From Chondrus crispus (lineage: Eukaryota > Rhodophyta > Florideophyceae > Gigartinales > Gigartinaceae), in NCBI RefSeq assembly GCF_000350225.1, contig NW_005178942.1, positions 40,393-104,392 of the forward strand: 64,000 bases of DNA. The letters run 5' to 3'. Numbering within the stretch: position 1 is the stretch's first letter; each line of letters begins with the position of its first letter. Below are positions 50,488 through 61,221 of the stretch, one piece after another. A program made the translations under genes and the position numbers. The notes below the pieces were generated by a model. The model ran no database searches. It was not told the origin of the DNA and worked only from the letters and a program-made list of their open reading frames with translations.

Positions 50488-51200
50488 CGCGGGGGCTTGA
50501 CCCGCCGGATCCTGAGGCGTCTCAGGATGTTCGCCAACGCGAGGGCCACTGCCCGATCTCCCGCGCGAAGCCGTCGCGCCGGGAAGCGCGGCTGTAGCGC
50601 CCCCGACGGGGCCTGCATCGACAGGCAGACGAGGGGCGGTGGCGGAGGGAATCAGTTCGACAAAGGACGTCGACTCCCGAGAGACACGAGCTCGCTGAAA
50701 TGGCTGTACAGTAATCTAAGGACGCCCCATTGCCCCGGCGCGACACGGACCGTGCCCAGCCGGGGCCGCGACTTCCGCCGTCGACGGCGGAACGGAAGCG
50801 GCGCCTCCGGGAGATTGCGACGAAGGACACGGCTGCGAAGGGCAGGGAGTTACGGAGCTCGACGGAGTAGCGACGGACGCGACGAACCGACCATCGGAGG
50901 GCGACGTCATGATGACCCCGATACTGAGGCCTCCGACGAAGAGGGACAGGACAGCGGGGGCGCAGCGACCCGGGTGCGGAAAAGGAAATAACAAGAGAGG
51001 CGCACCGATGCGCGGACGGAGAAGGAGCGGACGGCAGAGGACAAGATGGTCAATAGGGGGAACGGGGTGGACGATAGATAACTCCGAGCAACGCGAGGAC
51101 GGGTGAGGTGGAACCCGGGTCAAGTCCAGGACTACAGGGAGGGGATCCGACATGGTCGCCTCTACAAGCCCGAGACTGCTGAACGCGGACGTTCAGTCTT
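50488..51200. other. upstream region of the antisense frame in element 3
   Basis: GC-rich sequence between the antisense frame and the polypurine tract. A minus-strand frame of 145 codons (51153-50716), Ser/Pro/Ala rich, lies here and could be a leader or upstream exon of the antisense gene; this is not resolved. Confidence 0.35.
51179..51196 (+). repeat. second copy of the hairpin, next to the polypurine tract
   Basis: CTGAACG-CGGA-CGTTCAG followed by TCTTGAGG. Compared with 47130 the outer pair is changed on both arms (G-C to C-G), so pairing is kept. Confidence 0.85.
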
Positions 51201-51210
51201 GAGGGGGGGG
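51201..51210 (+). promoter_or_regulatory. polypurine tract of element 3
   Basis: GAGGGGGGGG lies three bases before the 3' LTR start at 51214, the expected place. Confidence 0.7.
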
Positions 51211-51213
51211 CCG

Positions 51214-51912
51214 TGTAGCATAACCCCCCCTGGGACTTTAAATTAGATTAGATCAAGAACTAGATCAGCTACTGTAGAGCGTCGAGCTCTACAGTACAAC
51301 CGTGCGTGTCCACGTGTACACCACCGGGACAAGGGACACGCGCATACACGTGCACACGTGTACAGAGCGCGAACGAAGCGCGCACGCACCACGAGTAATA
51401 CGTGTACTGTCAGCCTTGACATAGCTGACAGTATTACAGTGCAGGCCGACCTGCACTACAGTAGCCCAGTACAGTACCTCGGTACTGTAGTGTTATGATA
51501 GATTGATTTGTATATTAAATATGGAGCGGACCGACGGCGGCGGAAGGGGACAAGCACGGGCTTGTCCTCAACCGACCGCCAAGGTCAGTCCACCCAGCTT
51601 ATTCTAAACGTCGCCTTCGCTCTTCGCGCGCGTTTAGTCGGAGCCGAGCCGGAGTGGACGCGCAGCACGCGAGCGAGCACGGAACCGCCTCCGCCCGTCA
51701 GCACTGGTACGTCACCCAGTGCTGCTCCGGGGCGTCGAGGCGTCGATCCGCTCGTGCGTGCGCGCGTCCCTGCTCGCTCCCGCTCTACCACCGCTACCCG
51801 GGCCCGAGCCCGGTTCCGTAGCTGGTTGGCCCGCTTCACCCCTTCTCCGATCCGGGGTCTACAGGTCGAACTGCGCATACACCTCCAGTCGTTTGGGGGT
51901 GTTTATTCTACA
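51214..51912 (+). repeat. 3' LTR of element 3
   Basis: 699 bp, starting TGTAGCATAACCCCCCC and ending GTGTTTATTCTACA. The first 300 bases are rich in CACGTG-like words (ACACGTGT, CACGTGTAC). A TATA-like TATATTAAATATGG lies near 51511. It is related in layout and parts of sequence to the solo LTR at 59598 (shared GGGACAAGCACGG). Confidence 0.82.
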
Positions 51913-53339
51913 GCTTTCGCTACGCCCCCGTAGCGACCTCCCATTCGACCACGCGGTTCCTCCCCGGTCTCTCTCCTTCCCTGCGCCCACGATGCGAAGA
52001 CCAGAGCGCTTGCGCACGGACGACTTTTTTTCTTGCCTCGTCGCGGAGCTCGCGTTGCAGAGGCCAGCGGTCTCGTCCGATTCGGTAAGTGCGTCCGCAA
52101 ATGTCTCACGCGCGAGCGACGCCGATCTTTCCAACTCACTCCTAACGCGCCCCCGAAATTTCCAACTCCTCCGCCCGCGACGACGTTTCCGTACAGTACC
52201 GCTTCCGCGGACCGAGAACGGACGGCCATGACGAAGTCCTGGCAGCGCGTCCATACGGTCCGCCGTTGAGCCGTGGTCGGGCCCCGGCGTTGAACCGATC
52301 GGCCCCTGCGGTACAGCCGCGGCGAGGCCTGCGCAGCGAGGCACAACCGGCCACCGCGTTGGCCGAGACCGCGTTCGCGCGGGTCAATTCGTCTGAGGCG
52401 GCTCGCGCGCTGCGGCGTACAGTGCGCGCGATATCGTCCTCGCCCCTGCCCTCCGCAGGCCAGGCGAGGGCCGCCGCTGCCGCTCGTGCTGTTCTTCACC
52501 GCCTCCCCGCACCCAAGCGTCGCAGTGCAACGAAGGCACGAGTTCCGTACGGTCGTCTTGGGGTTATGATCCCCCTTCTCGCACTCCTAGCCCGGAGGGC
52601 TGTCCAATTTTCGTAAATCCACCCTTTTTTTCCATCCTAAGAGCAGCGCGAGCGGAGCGCCCGCCCAAGCATGTCACCAAACGGTAGTTTCGCGCGTGTC
52701 CCTTGCGATAGCGACCTCTATTGGGCCAACACCGATCCACAAACCGTACGGAGCGCCCTCTTTTCACGAGCCCGAGTTAGAAACGGAAAGAAACGAGAGA
52801 AAACGGAAAGAAACGGGAGGAAACCAATTTGGTTTCCAAATTCATCCGAATGCGGTTTTTTCGAGTTGACACTCCCAGAAGCGGAATGCTCCCAGAAGTG
52901 CGAAGCCATTGTTGGAAATGGACTACGATTTTTTCCGGCATCGTGGGAGGGAAAAACGTAGCCCAAATCGCGACTAAATCAAAAAGCCGGCGAACGCAAT
53001 ACCTCTCAATCCAAAGAACCGGTTCCCGGGATAGCTCTCCATTTTCATAGGCGCGTGCGAGCGCGATCATCCGAACGGTGCGGCCAGGCGTGGCTGCTAG
53101 CTATCCGCGTGGGCGCTTCGGGGAAATTCCGATTGTGGACCACCCTCCCGGAGGGTTGGCCAATTTTGGAAGAATCTGCGTCCATTCGCGCGGGATCCAT
53201 CCTGTACGGACTGCCTCGCGGTGCGCAGTCACACGCGGCTGGCTGCCGGGGCTGCATAGCACCTGCGGCTTGTTTTCCCCAAAGGCTTTTGCGCGAGCGA
53301 GCGTCCGAGCGGTGCGACCGAGAGCGGCCGAAACTTGCG
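51913..53339. other. non-LTR sequence between elements 3 and 4
   Basis: No recognised gene. On the plus strand, antisense to element 4, frames are open after an ATG at 51991 (MRRPERLRTDDFFSCLVAEL) and in 52266-52616 (Arg/Ala rich). Similar CCCGGAGGG-CCAATTTT blocks occur at about 52592 and 53145. It may be the decayed 3' part of element 4 with cargo. Confidence 0.35.
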
Positions 53340-55419
53340 CTACGCATGCACGCTTGATCCTTGTTGGCGCGAACGCCAATACCGGTCGATAAACTGCTGC
53401 GGAAGCCCATCGGCGGGCTCGTAGGTGTCGTCCGAAGCGGTATATCCATACCACCGAACCTTGTAGTGGATCCCGCCGCGCGTAGTACGGTGTCCGACAA
53501 TGCGGTCAACGACGTACTCCGCTCTTGGCGTTGCGGCTTGTGCGTCCGATTTGGTCGATGTGGCCGGGGTGGCGGTATCCCCCGGCCCGCGCGGCCTCTT
53601 CGTAACGCGGTCGATGCTCACGCGATTTTCCACGCCGTCCTGCTGGATGAGGACCGTGGTGTCCGGAGCGGAGTGCACGCGAAACGGACCCACTGTTTTC
53701 GGTAGTAGTTTGACAGAGAGCTCGTCCGTTCCGGTCGTACCTTGCGCACGCGTGCGTCGCTCGACGCTTGTCAACGGGCGCGGCGGGCGATCAACGTAGA
53801 CAAAACCGCCCGCCACAACGACCGGACGGAAGCGGACCTTCTTGTCAAAATCGTCCTTGTACCGCTTTTGCGATGCGGTTAATTTCGTCCGAGCACGGTC
53901 GAGCGCGTCGCGAAGCTTGCGCAGCGTAGCGCGCTTGTACTTCACCGGGGTCCGTGGGTCCTCTCGATGGGTCCCGGCGTCCTGCAGTACGGTACCGGGG
54001 AGAATTAAACCGGACGGTGCTGTCTTCTGCACAAATATGGACGTCTTCTTCCCACGAGCGGGTCTTCTCCGCGTCCGTATCGGTCCGCTCATCCGCGTTA
54101 GCGGGATTGCCACTGTGGGCGTCGTCTGTTTCCGGTTCTTCGCGTTGCGCCCCTCCTCCCGTAGCGGATTCTTTGCGACGCGCGTATCCTTCCGTAGCGG
54201 TGGAGGATTTTCTTCTGCCATCGTCCGTAACTGGTTGTCGGCGTCGCGCTTGTTCCTCCGTAGCGGTCGAGGAATTATTTTTGTTCCCTCCCCCGTCCTT
54301 AGCGTCGGCCTCTCCGGGGGCCGCTACCCCAAGTGTCAGGATATTTGTGGGGGATGACAACGCGAGACCGACAACGGTATGCTTGGGGACGTGGACTGCG
54401 CGGTTTCCGAAGTTGCTAACGAGCACCGTAAACGGCTCGCCCCGGAAGAGGTCCATGACCCCCTGGGCCATCAGGCGTAAATTCTTATGCGCCGTTTTGG
54501 GGTGGTTTTGCAGGAAGCAAAGCCCCCCAACCAGTGTTGCGACGCGTACCATCGCTTGGGTCATCGGGGGTATCGTGACCCGCTTGACCACGCCAATTTT
54601 CCGTGACGGTACGTTCGTCGGGAACTGCGCGCGCTTCCGGTCGGCCGAATTTTCCTCCTGCGGGAGCTGCTGTGACGGTCCCCTCGAGGCCATCTTGCGG
54701 TCGTGCCTCGAGGGTGTGACTCCCGTCAGCGCTACGGACGGCGCATGATGGAACAGCACCTTCCTCTGCGGTGGCAGGATCGCCTTCACGTGGCGATCCA
54801 GAAACGTGGTTCCGAGGATACAGTCCACGGCAAGGTTGGTGACGACCAAGCACGGTACGCGCGCGACGAACTCACCAATCCGGACGTACAGCTTGAGCTC
54901 GCCGAGGGCCTTCATCGACCTACTCGAAGCGTCGATGAGCGGCGGGCTCCGCGCGGACTGGATGGCAGCGAGCCACGGTTCTGCCACACAGCGTAAGTGG
55001 ATTAGATTCGGGCCGGCGCCCGAATCTAGAACCGGCGTGATGGCGCGCATCATCGCGCGTCGTCGTCCGACCGTTGCGGTGACCTTATAATTTTGCTTCT
55101 TGAAGAAGCAAATTGCCGCTTCGTCCGTTTGGCTCTGCGATTGCGCGCGTAACGAAGCGGTCGACGGGGTGCCTTGTTTATTGAGGTTTGGCACGGGGAG
55201 GATCGTCGACGCCTCTACGCGTCCTCCCCGGCTTCCCCCGTCAACCCAAGGTCCTCGGGCCCCTCGTCCGTCAGCAGTAGCGCGGGTTCTTCCGATTGGA
55301 CGGTCTCGCGCGGCTCGACCACGTTGATGCCCGTGGGAGCCTGCGCACGCGAATTTCGCCACGCGGTCGGCGGTTGACGCTCGAACAGTGAACCCGGGCG
55401 GAGACCTTGACGGATCCAA
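53340..55419 (-). other. element 4 protease and integrase C-terminal remains
   Basis: Minus-strand coding remains. The protease motif VLDSGAGPNLIH is followed by VDCILGTTFLDRHV and by a linker typical of Gypsy pol (FTVLVSNFGNRAVHVPKHTV). Further on are the integrase C-terminal helix (LTASQKRYKDDFDKKVRFRP) and a chromodomain (EYVVDRIVGHRTTRGGIHYK, then VRWYGYTASDDTYEP). The reverse transcriptase and the DDE core that should lie between are absent. Confidence 0.8.
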
Positions 55420-57446
55420 AGCTTTTGATAATTGGCCTCGCGGGCCTGCAAAAGCTTCGAACGCAGCGCGCTATCCGCCACCACAGGACATTGCTCCTGT
55501 CGGTGGGTCAGGTCCAGACAGAACCGACACGGCGGGGGTGCAGGTAATCCTTGGTTGAAGAACCGGACCCGCTGGTTCTGTACTGGCCTTCCGTACGGAT
55601 GTGCGCGCGCGTCACCGTGTTGGGCGGGCGCCATCGGTGTGCCCGCCGGGGACGAGGCAGGTGACGGATGGTAGCTAGTCGGCGGCGAGCTAAGCGAGCT
55701 CGGCGTCGCCACCTGGTCCGTCACCGCCAGTATCTCCTCCGTTTCGGTTCCGCGCGCTGTCAGGAGTTCAGATAGGGACTCGACCGACAGCACGGGCCTT
55801 GTCCGCGCGTTGCGCGTGAATCTTCTCACCGAATCGGACGGTGCTTGAGGCGACGCGAGCGAGGTCGCCTGTCTTCGAGCAAAGCGGTGCGTCTCGCCTA
55901 TCACTTGCGCGTAGCATGCCACCGCTTGGTAGTGCACGCCCGGATGCGTCGCGAGAAATCCTAGCACCGCGATTGGATCTTGACGACCGAACGTGTGGGT
56001 TTTCAGCTGGACGTCCAACTTCTTCCGATAACGGTTTACTCGCCGCGCAGTACTCGCGTCGTAGCGCGCGCTGCGATTTTCCAGCCTATACGTGCGGTAG
56101 GCGACGGCCTTGGTGAACAGGTCGTTCAGCGGCCTGATCACCGGCAACCGTTTCGGATCCCGCCTCGGGGCAGACCGGCGGTCTCTGCCCCTGCAATGGC
56201 GGTCTCCTTCTCCGCAGGGGCTACTGTAGCCCTCCGGATCGGAGTCTTCTCGCCGGAACCGACGTCGGTCACGCGCATTGCGGCCTCTGCGGTCGCTTCT
56301 GCGCGATCCGTCCGACTCGGTGTCCTCGTCATCGGAGGGGTATCCACCTCCTCCGGCATCGCGGTATCGCGTATAGCGTCCTTCGCGGTTATCATCGGAG
56401 GGGTATCCACCTCCTCCGGCATCGCGGTATCGCGTATAGCGTCCTTCGCGGTTATCATCGGAGGGGTAACCGACCCCTCCGGCATCGCGGTATCGCGCGT
56501 AGCGTCCGTCGCGGTTCTTGCGCCTCGCCCTGTGGCGACGTCTTGTGTCTTCTTCCTCGGAGGGGTTTTCTGTACCCTCCGAGGTGTAGCCTTGAGCGCC
56601 GGGTGCGCTTCTTCTGCTTGACCGATACGGCTGTCGCTTTTCTGTCGCGAAGCGCCCCAGGCGGTTTTCTGTCCGGCGGGGGCCAGCCGTATCGGCGAGT
56701 ACGGGAGGGCCATTTTCGGTGGGCCCTCCTGTAGCACCATAAATTAGTGGGAGGTAAATGGTCTTAACCTCCCGGTGAGGGGCCATTGTACCGATCCCGG
56801 GTGCGGCGCCGATCGGTTCAGCGTGCGTTATCGTAGAATCCGGAGCGGTTGAGTCGCGCTGCTCGCGTACGTCGACTCCTGCTCCGGCGAACGTCGTGGC
56901 CAGACGATTGGCCACGGCGGAGCTGATCGCTCCCTTTAGAGCCGTGCCGGACGGTGAGTCTTCATCCACAGTGGTGAGCGCGGTCACCACCTCGCATTGG
57001 ACTTGAGCGGGTAGAAGTTCGTCCAAAAGCGGTGGTATCGCGCTGCGTACGTGCGCGTCCACGAGCGCGGGCACCGTTGGGTCGAGGCATACGCGCGCTA
57101 CCTGGGGGAGTTCCGTAGCGAGGAACTCCTCGACCCAGGCCTGGATGCGCGGCTGAATCGCGTCGACCATCCATTGGACGCGATTCTCAGTGCCTGCAGA
57201 CACGGCCGGCGTAACATCCGATGCGGACGCTCGCGTGCGGCCCGGTCGCGGTGGCGGTCGCTGCAGGGCTTCCGGGGTTTTAACCCGGGGGCGCAGTGCG
57301 CCACTGCCACTGCGGGTGCTCAGGCGCCCGGAGGCGGAATCTCCCCCTTCTTCCGGTCGGTTCATCGTCGAATACGCTTCGCGATCGACGCGGTGATTTC
57401 TTAACCTTTTCCGTCCGTACGGTTCTGCGCGCGATCGAGCGACCAC
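55215..57446 (-). CDS. element 4 gag with RYR-rich tandem repeats and zinc knuckle
   Basis: An open frame of 743 codons on the minus strand. The early part is helical (VDAIQPRIQAWVEEFLATEL). The middle holds three near-identical 21-residue repeats (REGRYTRYRDAGGGGYPSDD), encoded by 63-bp direct repeats at about 56320-56510, and is rich in Arg, Tyr and Gly, a composition known from RNA-binding low-complexity regions. A single zinc knuckle, CRFCLDLTHRQEQC (C-x2-C-x4-H-x4-C), lies near codon 650. Gag binds and packages the element RNA. The frame remains open although the element is deleted elsewhere, so deletion may be recent or Gag selected. Confidence 0.8.
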   Translation of the reverse strand: MVARSRAEPYGRKRLRNHRVDREAYSTMNRPEEGGDSASGRLSTRSGSGALRPRVKTPEALQRPPPRPGRTRASASDVTPAVSAGTENRVQWMVDAIQPRIQAWVEEFLATELPQVARVCLDPTVPALVDAHVRSAIPPLLDELLPAQVQCEVVTALTTVDEDSPSGTALKGAISSAVANRLATTFAGAGVDVREQRDSTAPDSTITHAEPIGAAPGIGTMAPHREVKTIYLPLIYGATGGPTENGPPVLADTAGPRRTENRLGRFATEKRQPYRSSRRSAPGAQGYTSEGTENPSEEEDTRRRHRARRKNRDGRYARYRDAGGVGYPSDDNREGRYTRYRDAGGGGYPSDDNREGRYTRYRDAGGGGYPSDDEDTESDGSRRSDRRGRNARDRRRFRREDSDPEGYSSPCGEGDRHCRGRDRRSAPRRDPKRLPVIRPLNDLFTKAVAYRTYRLENRSARYDASTARRVNRYRKKLDVQLKTHTFGRQDPIAVLGFLATHPGVHYQAVACYAQVIGETHRFARRQATSLASPQAPSDSVRRFTRNARTRPVLSVESLSELLTARGTETEEILAVTDQVATPSSLSSPPTSYHPSPASSPAGTPMAPAQHGDARAHPYGRPVQNQRVRFFNQGLPAPPPCRFCLDLTHRQEQCPVVADSALRSKLLQAREANYQKLWIRQGLRPGSLFERQPPTAWRNSRAQAPTGINVVEPRETVQSEEPALLLTDEGPEDLGLTGEAGEDA

Positions 57447-57474
57447 GCGTGCGGCTCAACCTCGAGAGTTATCC

Positions 57475-57491
57475 CCTCCACAAGAGTACCA
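57475..57491 (-). promoter_or_regulatory. putative primer-binding site, element 4
   Basis: On the minus strand TGGTACTCTTGTGGAGG, identical to elements 1 and 2, lies two bases after the LTR end (GTTATCCCACA). Here no ATG overlaps it (TTTGG). Confidence 0.75.
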
Positions 57492-57493
57492 AA

Positions 57494-58168
57494 TGTGGGA
57501 TAACTCCTCTCCGCCCTGGGTTGGGTGAGAGGCGGAGGCTTTAGCGAGGGAGCACGCGGCGCGGACGCAACGCGCCAATTGAACCGATCGGACGAGCTCG
57601 CGAAAAGGGAGTGGCTCACTGGCCGGTTACGCGCAGTCGCCCCGTGGTGCGTGAACGGGAGCGACCGGTAACGGGTTAGAAGCCAGCGCGCGCGACGGAC
57701 AACCGAAAACGGACGTACGTAGGCGCAAAAGGGACGGGGGCGAGCTTGCCCCAGTTTACCGGTAGGGACGGGTGTCAGGTCGTAACCCCTCAGAGGGACG
57801 CCTCGGACACCTGTCCCAGTACAGTAGTACAGTACTTGCCGCCTAGTGCGTGCCAGGTACTGTACACAATTAAAAAGCTAGCGCCATAATTACTACTACC
57901 GCACGGACGCTGCTACTACACGTGTGCATTACTGTACACGCGTGTTGCTTACAGACTACCGCACGGACGACACGTGTGCTAACGCGCACACGTAATACGC
58001 GTCGACTACCGCACGGACGACACGTGTGCTACTGTACACGTGCGCCACGCCACGGCCGGTTGGTCAACGCGCGCGCTCCCTACACGTGGGCACACCCGCC
58101 CACGTGTGCACCGTGCACGGCCGCACGGTTAATAACCTCCCCGCGCGCTCGCCGGTCGTTATACTACA
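57494..58168 (-). repeat. 5' LTR of element 4
   Basis: 675 bp, beginning TGTAGTATAACGACC and ending GTTATCCCACA on the minus strand. It contains three copies of CTACCGCACGGACG, two of them extended to CTACCGCACGGACGACACGT, at about 57895-58030, and many CACGTG-type words. Confidence 0.82.
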
Positions 58169-59592
58169 CGCTGCACCTCTCCTTTGGCGGGGGCAGCGTG
58201 GACAAGTTCCAACCATACTCTAAAAAGACGTACACATAGCCAGGCTTTTACAAGCCCAGACCGTGTGCAGAAAGCAGTCATCTCCTGGCTGCCTCCTCGC
58301 GAGGACTGGTCTTGAAGCAACCCAGATTGTGCTGGCGTGGAGCAATTCATGTCTTCGACTAGCGCAATGGACGTGAGTGGGCGAACGTACAATACTGTAC
58401 AAACACACGCACAGGCTTGTTAGCATGGATATTGTATCAGATATTTTACACTACAACGCCCCTACTGTCGGCCCCTTCACACCGGTGAGATGGGTCGGCT
58501 ACACATGATTTCTCCAAAGAAAGACATGAAGATGCATGAATTGGAACCGGATACGTTGAAATGCGAGACCAGAAAGAAGATCATAATATGTTTTAACCAG
58601 TGCCCTCTCTCCGTTTCGACATTCTGTTCCTCGCCATGAAGCGTGCTGATGGGACGCGATCGGCTTTTTACAGTGCCATTGAGTGATAACTCGTACCTAC
58701 GTGAGAGGCCTTTGAGCTCAAACGTTAAGCATGTTTGTCATCGTTTCACGCCGAGGCGCGCTGCCAAACCTTCTGTGGTTGACACGCTTGAACGGCGTTT
58801 CAAGCCGGGGCGCATTCTGGTCGGTTGCAGTTGCCAAGCTTCAAGGGCGGGACGTTGCCCGTGTTTAAAACTCCGCCCCACCTCACAAACGCACCGAACG
58901 TTGAAAACGGACCCAAATGGAACTCCCCGCAAATTCTCCCGCATTTCGGAAAATAGTTATTTCCCCCCGCTCCAGCCGCCCCCTCCCACCGGACCCCTTC
59001 CCCTCCCCCCTCCCTTCCGCCCCACCCACAAGCCACCGCATCTCCGCCCTCCTCTGCCATGTTGAGCGCGAAAGCCTGCAAAGATGATACAGCCAACTTG
59101 CAAGGCAGTTTATCGCGCAATACGTTTTCGAGGAGGACAGCAAAGTAAATTGCCTGATTGGATGAAGAGTGATATTCCGGGGATCCTAGGATTCCCGGAA
59201 TATCACTCTTCAGCTGAAACTACACGGATTGTGTCATGGCGATCATGTGCAAGGGCAGAGCGGACGAAACACGCACTTTGCGGGAAGGAATTGTCTATTT
59301 CTGCAGTAGAAATAAGCAGGAAACCGGTCCGAAATAGCAGATATAATCCGATTGCAGGGAGGAATGGTGATGTGCAAATGCGTTGTATGTCGGGTACTGA
59401 TGGCGGTGGAAGAGTGGCTGGTCAGTAGCCGTAGCTACGAATGGACCACACGGTACCTTCACACTGGAGAGTCCATGAAGAAAGGTAGACCAGCAGTTTG
59501 TCGGACATTGAAAATATGAGTTGTGAATGTCTGGGAAGGGCGGGAAAGTACAGCGTCGGTGGTGGTACACGTGTGGAAGTTTAATCAATGTC
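58169..59592. other. intergenic with a long palindrome
   Basis: No gene recognised. Short frames occur on both strands; a C-rich block lies at 58965-59060. The palindrome at 59164-59211 is listed separately. Confidence 0.5.
59164..59211. repeat. 48-bp near-perfect palindrome
   Basis: Arms GAAGAGTGATATTCCGGG and CCCGGAATATCACTCTTC are exact complements over 18 bases. The 12-base centre GATCCTAGGATT is itself self-complementary apart from its outermost bases (a G-T pair). Confidence 0.95.
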
Positions 59593-59597
59593 GATGG

Positions 59598-60260
59598 TGT
59601 AGTATAACACCCCCCAACGGAGGGGGGGTGTACTTAGCTCGACGTAGACCCCGTACGAGGGGCCAGAAGACGGGGAGAACACACAGCTAACGAGACAGAG
59701 AAGCGGTCCCTAGTAGCGTGGTAGAGCGGGACGGTCGGGGACGAGCGTACGCGCGGGCCGATCTACGCCTCGACGCCCCGGAGCAGCGCTGGGTAACGTA
59801 CCAGCGCTGACAGGCGGAGGCGGATTTAGGCTCGCTCGCGTACGCGGCTGTCCCCTACCCGCTTTGTCCCGGTTAACGCGCGCGAAGGTGGATCGCGCTC
59901 GTTGGTTAAGCTGGAAGACGGACCTAGGCGGTAGGTCGTGGACAAGTCCGTGCTTGTCCCTCTCACCGCCGCCGGTCCGCTCGAGTATTTAATATATCAA
60001 GTAATCCTAACTTATTACAGTACAGTACGGGCTGTACTGTAGTGCTACTGTAGTCAGCACGGGCCGTCCCGTGCTGTCTGTACACGTGTTGTACACGTAT
60101 AGTACTCGTGGGTATGCGCGCTTCCTACACGTGTGGTACACGTGTGCACGTGCGTGCGCGCGCCCCTGTACACGTGGGGTACATGCGCGGTACACGTGTG
60201 CGCGCGTGTGGCTCATATTGATCTAATCTAAATCTAATCGTGAACCGCCGTTATGCCACA
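59598..60260 (-). mobile_element. solo LTR of a Gypsy family related to element 3
   Basis: 663 bp, starting TGTGGCATAACGGCGG and ending GTGTTATACTACA on the minus strand. The 5-bp flank GATGG occurs at 59593-59597 and 60261-60265. No internal region is present, so it arose by recombination between the two LTRs of one insertion. It has the same layout as the LTR at 51214, with CACGTG-rich U3, TATA-like TATATTAAATAC and a shared GGGACAAGCACGG block. Confidence 0.92.
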
Positions 60261-60265
60261 GATGG

Positions 60266-61221
60266 TTGGAGCGTTGGCATGCGCGGGCTACAAGGGGAGG
60301 CAGCACACGAAGGGTCAAAGACTTAGAAGTGTGGATGGACATGTCATCAGTTTCTGCATCTTAAGCAGAAACCAGCACGATAGAAACCACAGGACGCAAT
60401 CAAAAGGCTGAGCGGGACAGAACACTTGACCAAGGGATGTTACTGACCAAGGGATATTACTGTACAAAAGGGAGTTGCCTAGGGAGGAAAGGGTGGAAAG
60501 GGTGGAGGATGCCTTTCAGAACGTTGTGCTCATGAGAGACTAGCGATATGGTGGGTGAGGTGTGTAGAGAAAGGACGTCTACGTACGACTGATGTTGAAA
60601 TGACGTGCTGTGTTCCGGGTGCTACTCCAATGCCTCATCGAGATCCTCTTTTCTAAAGTCACAAAGCAACTCTGTACGAAACGGCGTGAGATACAAGCAC
60701 TGTGCTCTGTTTGGGCACGGGCGCAATGGTGCAAGGTGAAGGCTGAAGCTTGAAGGTGTTGTGAGGGGGATCGGCGGCGGCGGACGCAGGGTTTCTGGCC
60801 GGGGTGGTAAGGCATTACATTTCCGCCTATGCTCATTATGCAACTCGCAACCGTGGCAGATACGGTAATGCAATACCCCGCTTTCCAACACTAATGTTGC
60901 TCCCCTACATTGCCACGGCCCTTTTTTGCAGAATGCAAGAAGCCAACCGTGTGGTTCATAGATTTACTGAGGGATAAGGAGGCTTGGGATATAGGGAGTG
61001 ATGAGGTGTCGGCTAGGGCAGGCAACTAATTTACTGCGATGAAAGGTTTCGATTTTACTCGTATCGCCGGTGACGGCGTGTCTTTACCTAGGTATATCAA
61101 TTAAAGAACTTTTACAAGGATGGGGTACTGAAGTCCCGACAGAATGACTCGGATCATTCGTGGAGTCACAGCACCACCTGATACTTAGAACCCAAACTTC
61201 TTCGCCGGAGGCTTAAAATAT
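60266..61221. other. intergenic, no gene seen
   Basis: Mixed sequence; short frames only. It may hold the flank of the Harbinger element that follows, but I found no terminal inverted repeat. Confidence 0.45.

Larger units (their letters stand above)
46460..51912 (+). mobile_element. Ty3/Gypsy chromodomain element 3, 5' part missing
   Basis: Only the 3' portion is present: the integrase C terminus with a chromodomain (46599-47153), then about 4 kb bounded by a repeated hairpin plus TCTTGAGG, a polypurine tract, and a 699-bp 3' LTR (51214-51912). The 4-kb segment carries a long antisense frame (48643-50487). Gag, protease, reverse transcriptase and most of the integrase are absent. Age cannot be judged from LTRs because only one is present. 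Confidence 0.8.
53340..58168 (-). mobile_element. Ty3/Gypsy chromodomain element 4, deletion derivative
   Basis: Minus-strand element. The 5' LTR (58168-57494), primer-binding site, gag, protease and the integrase C terminus with chromodomain are present, but reverse transcriptase, RNase H and the integrase core are missing and no 3' LTR was found. It is an old, internally deleted copy that could only have moved with help from a complete relative. Confidence 0.8.
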
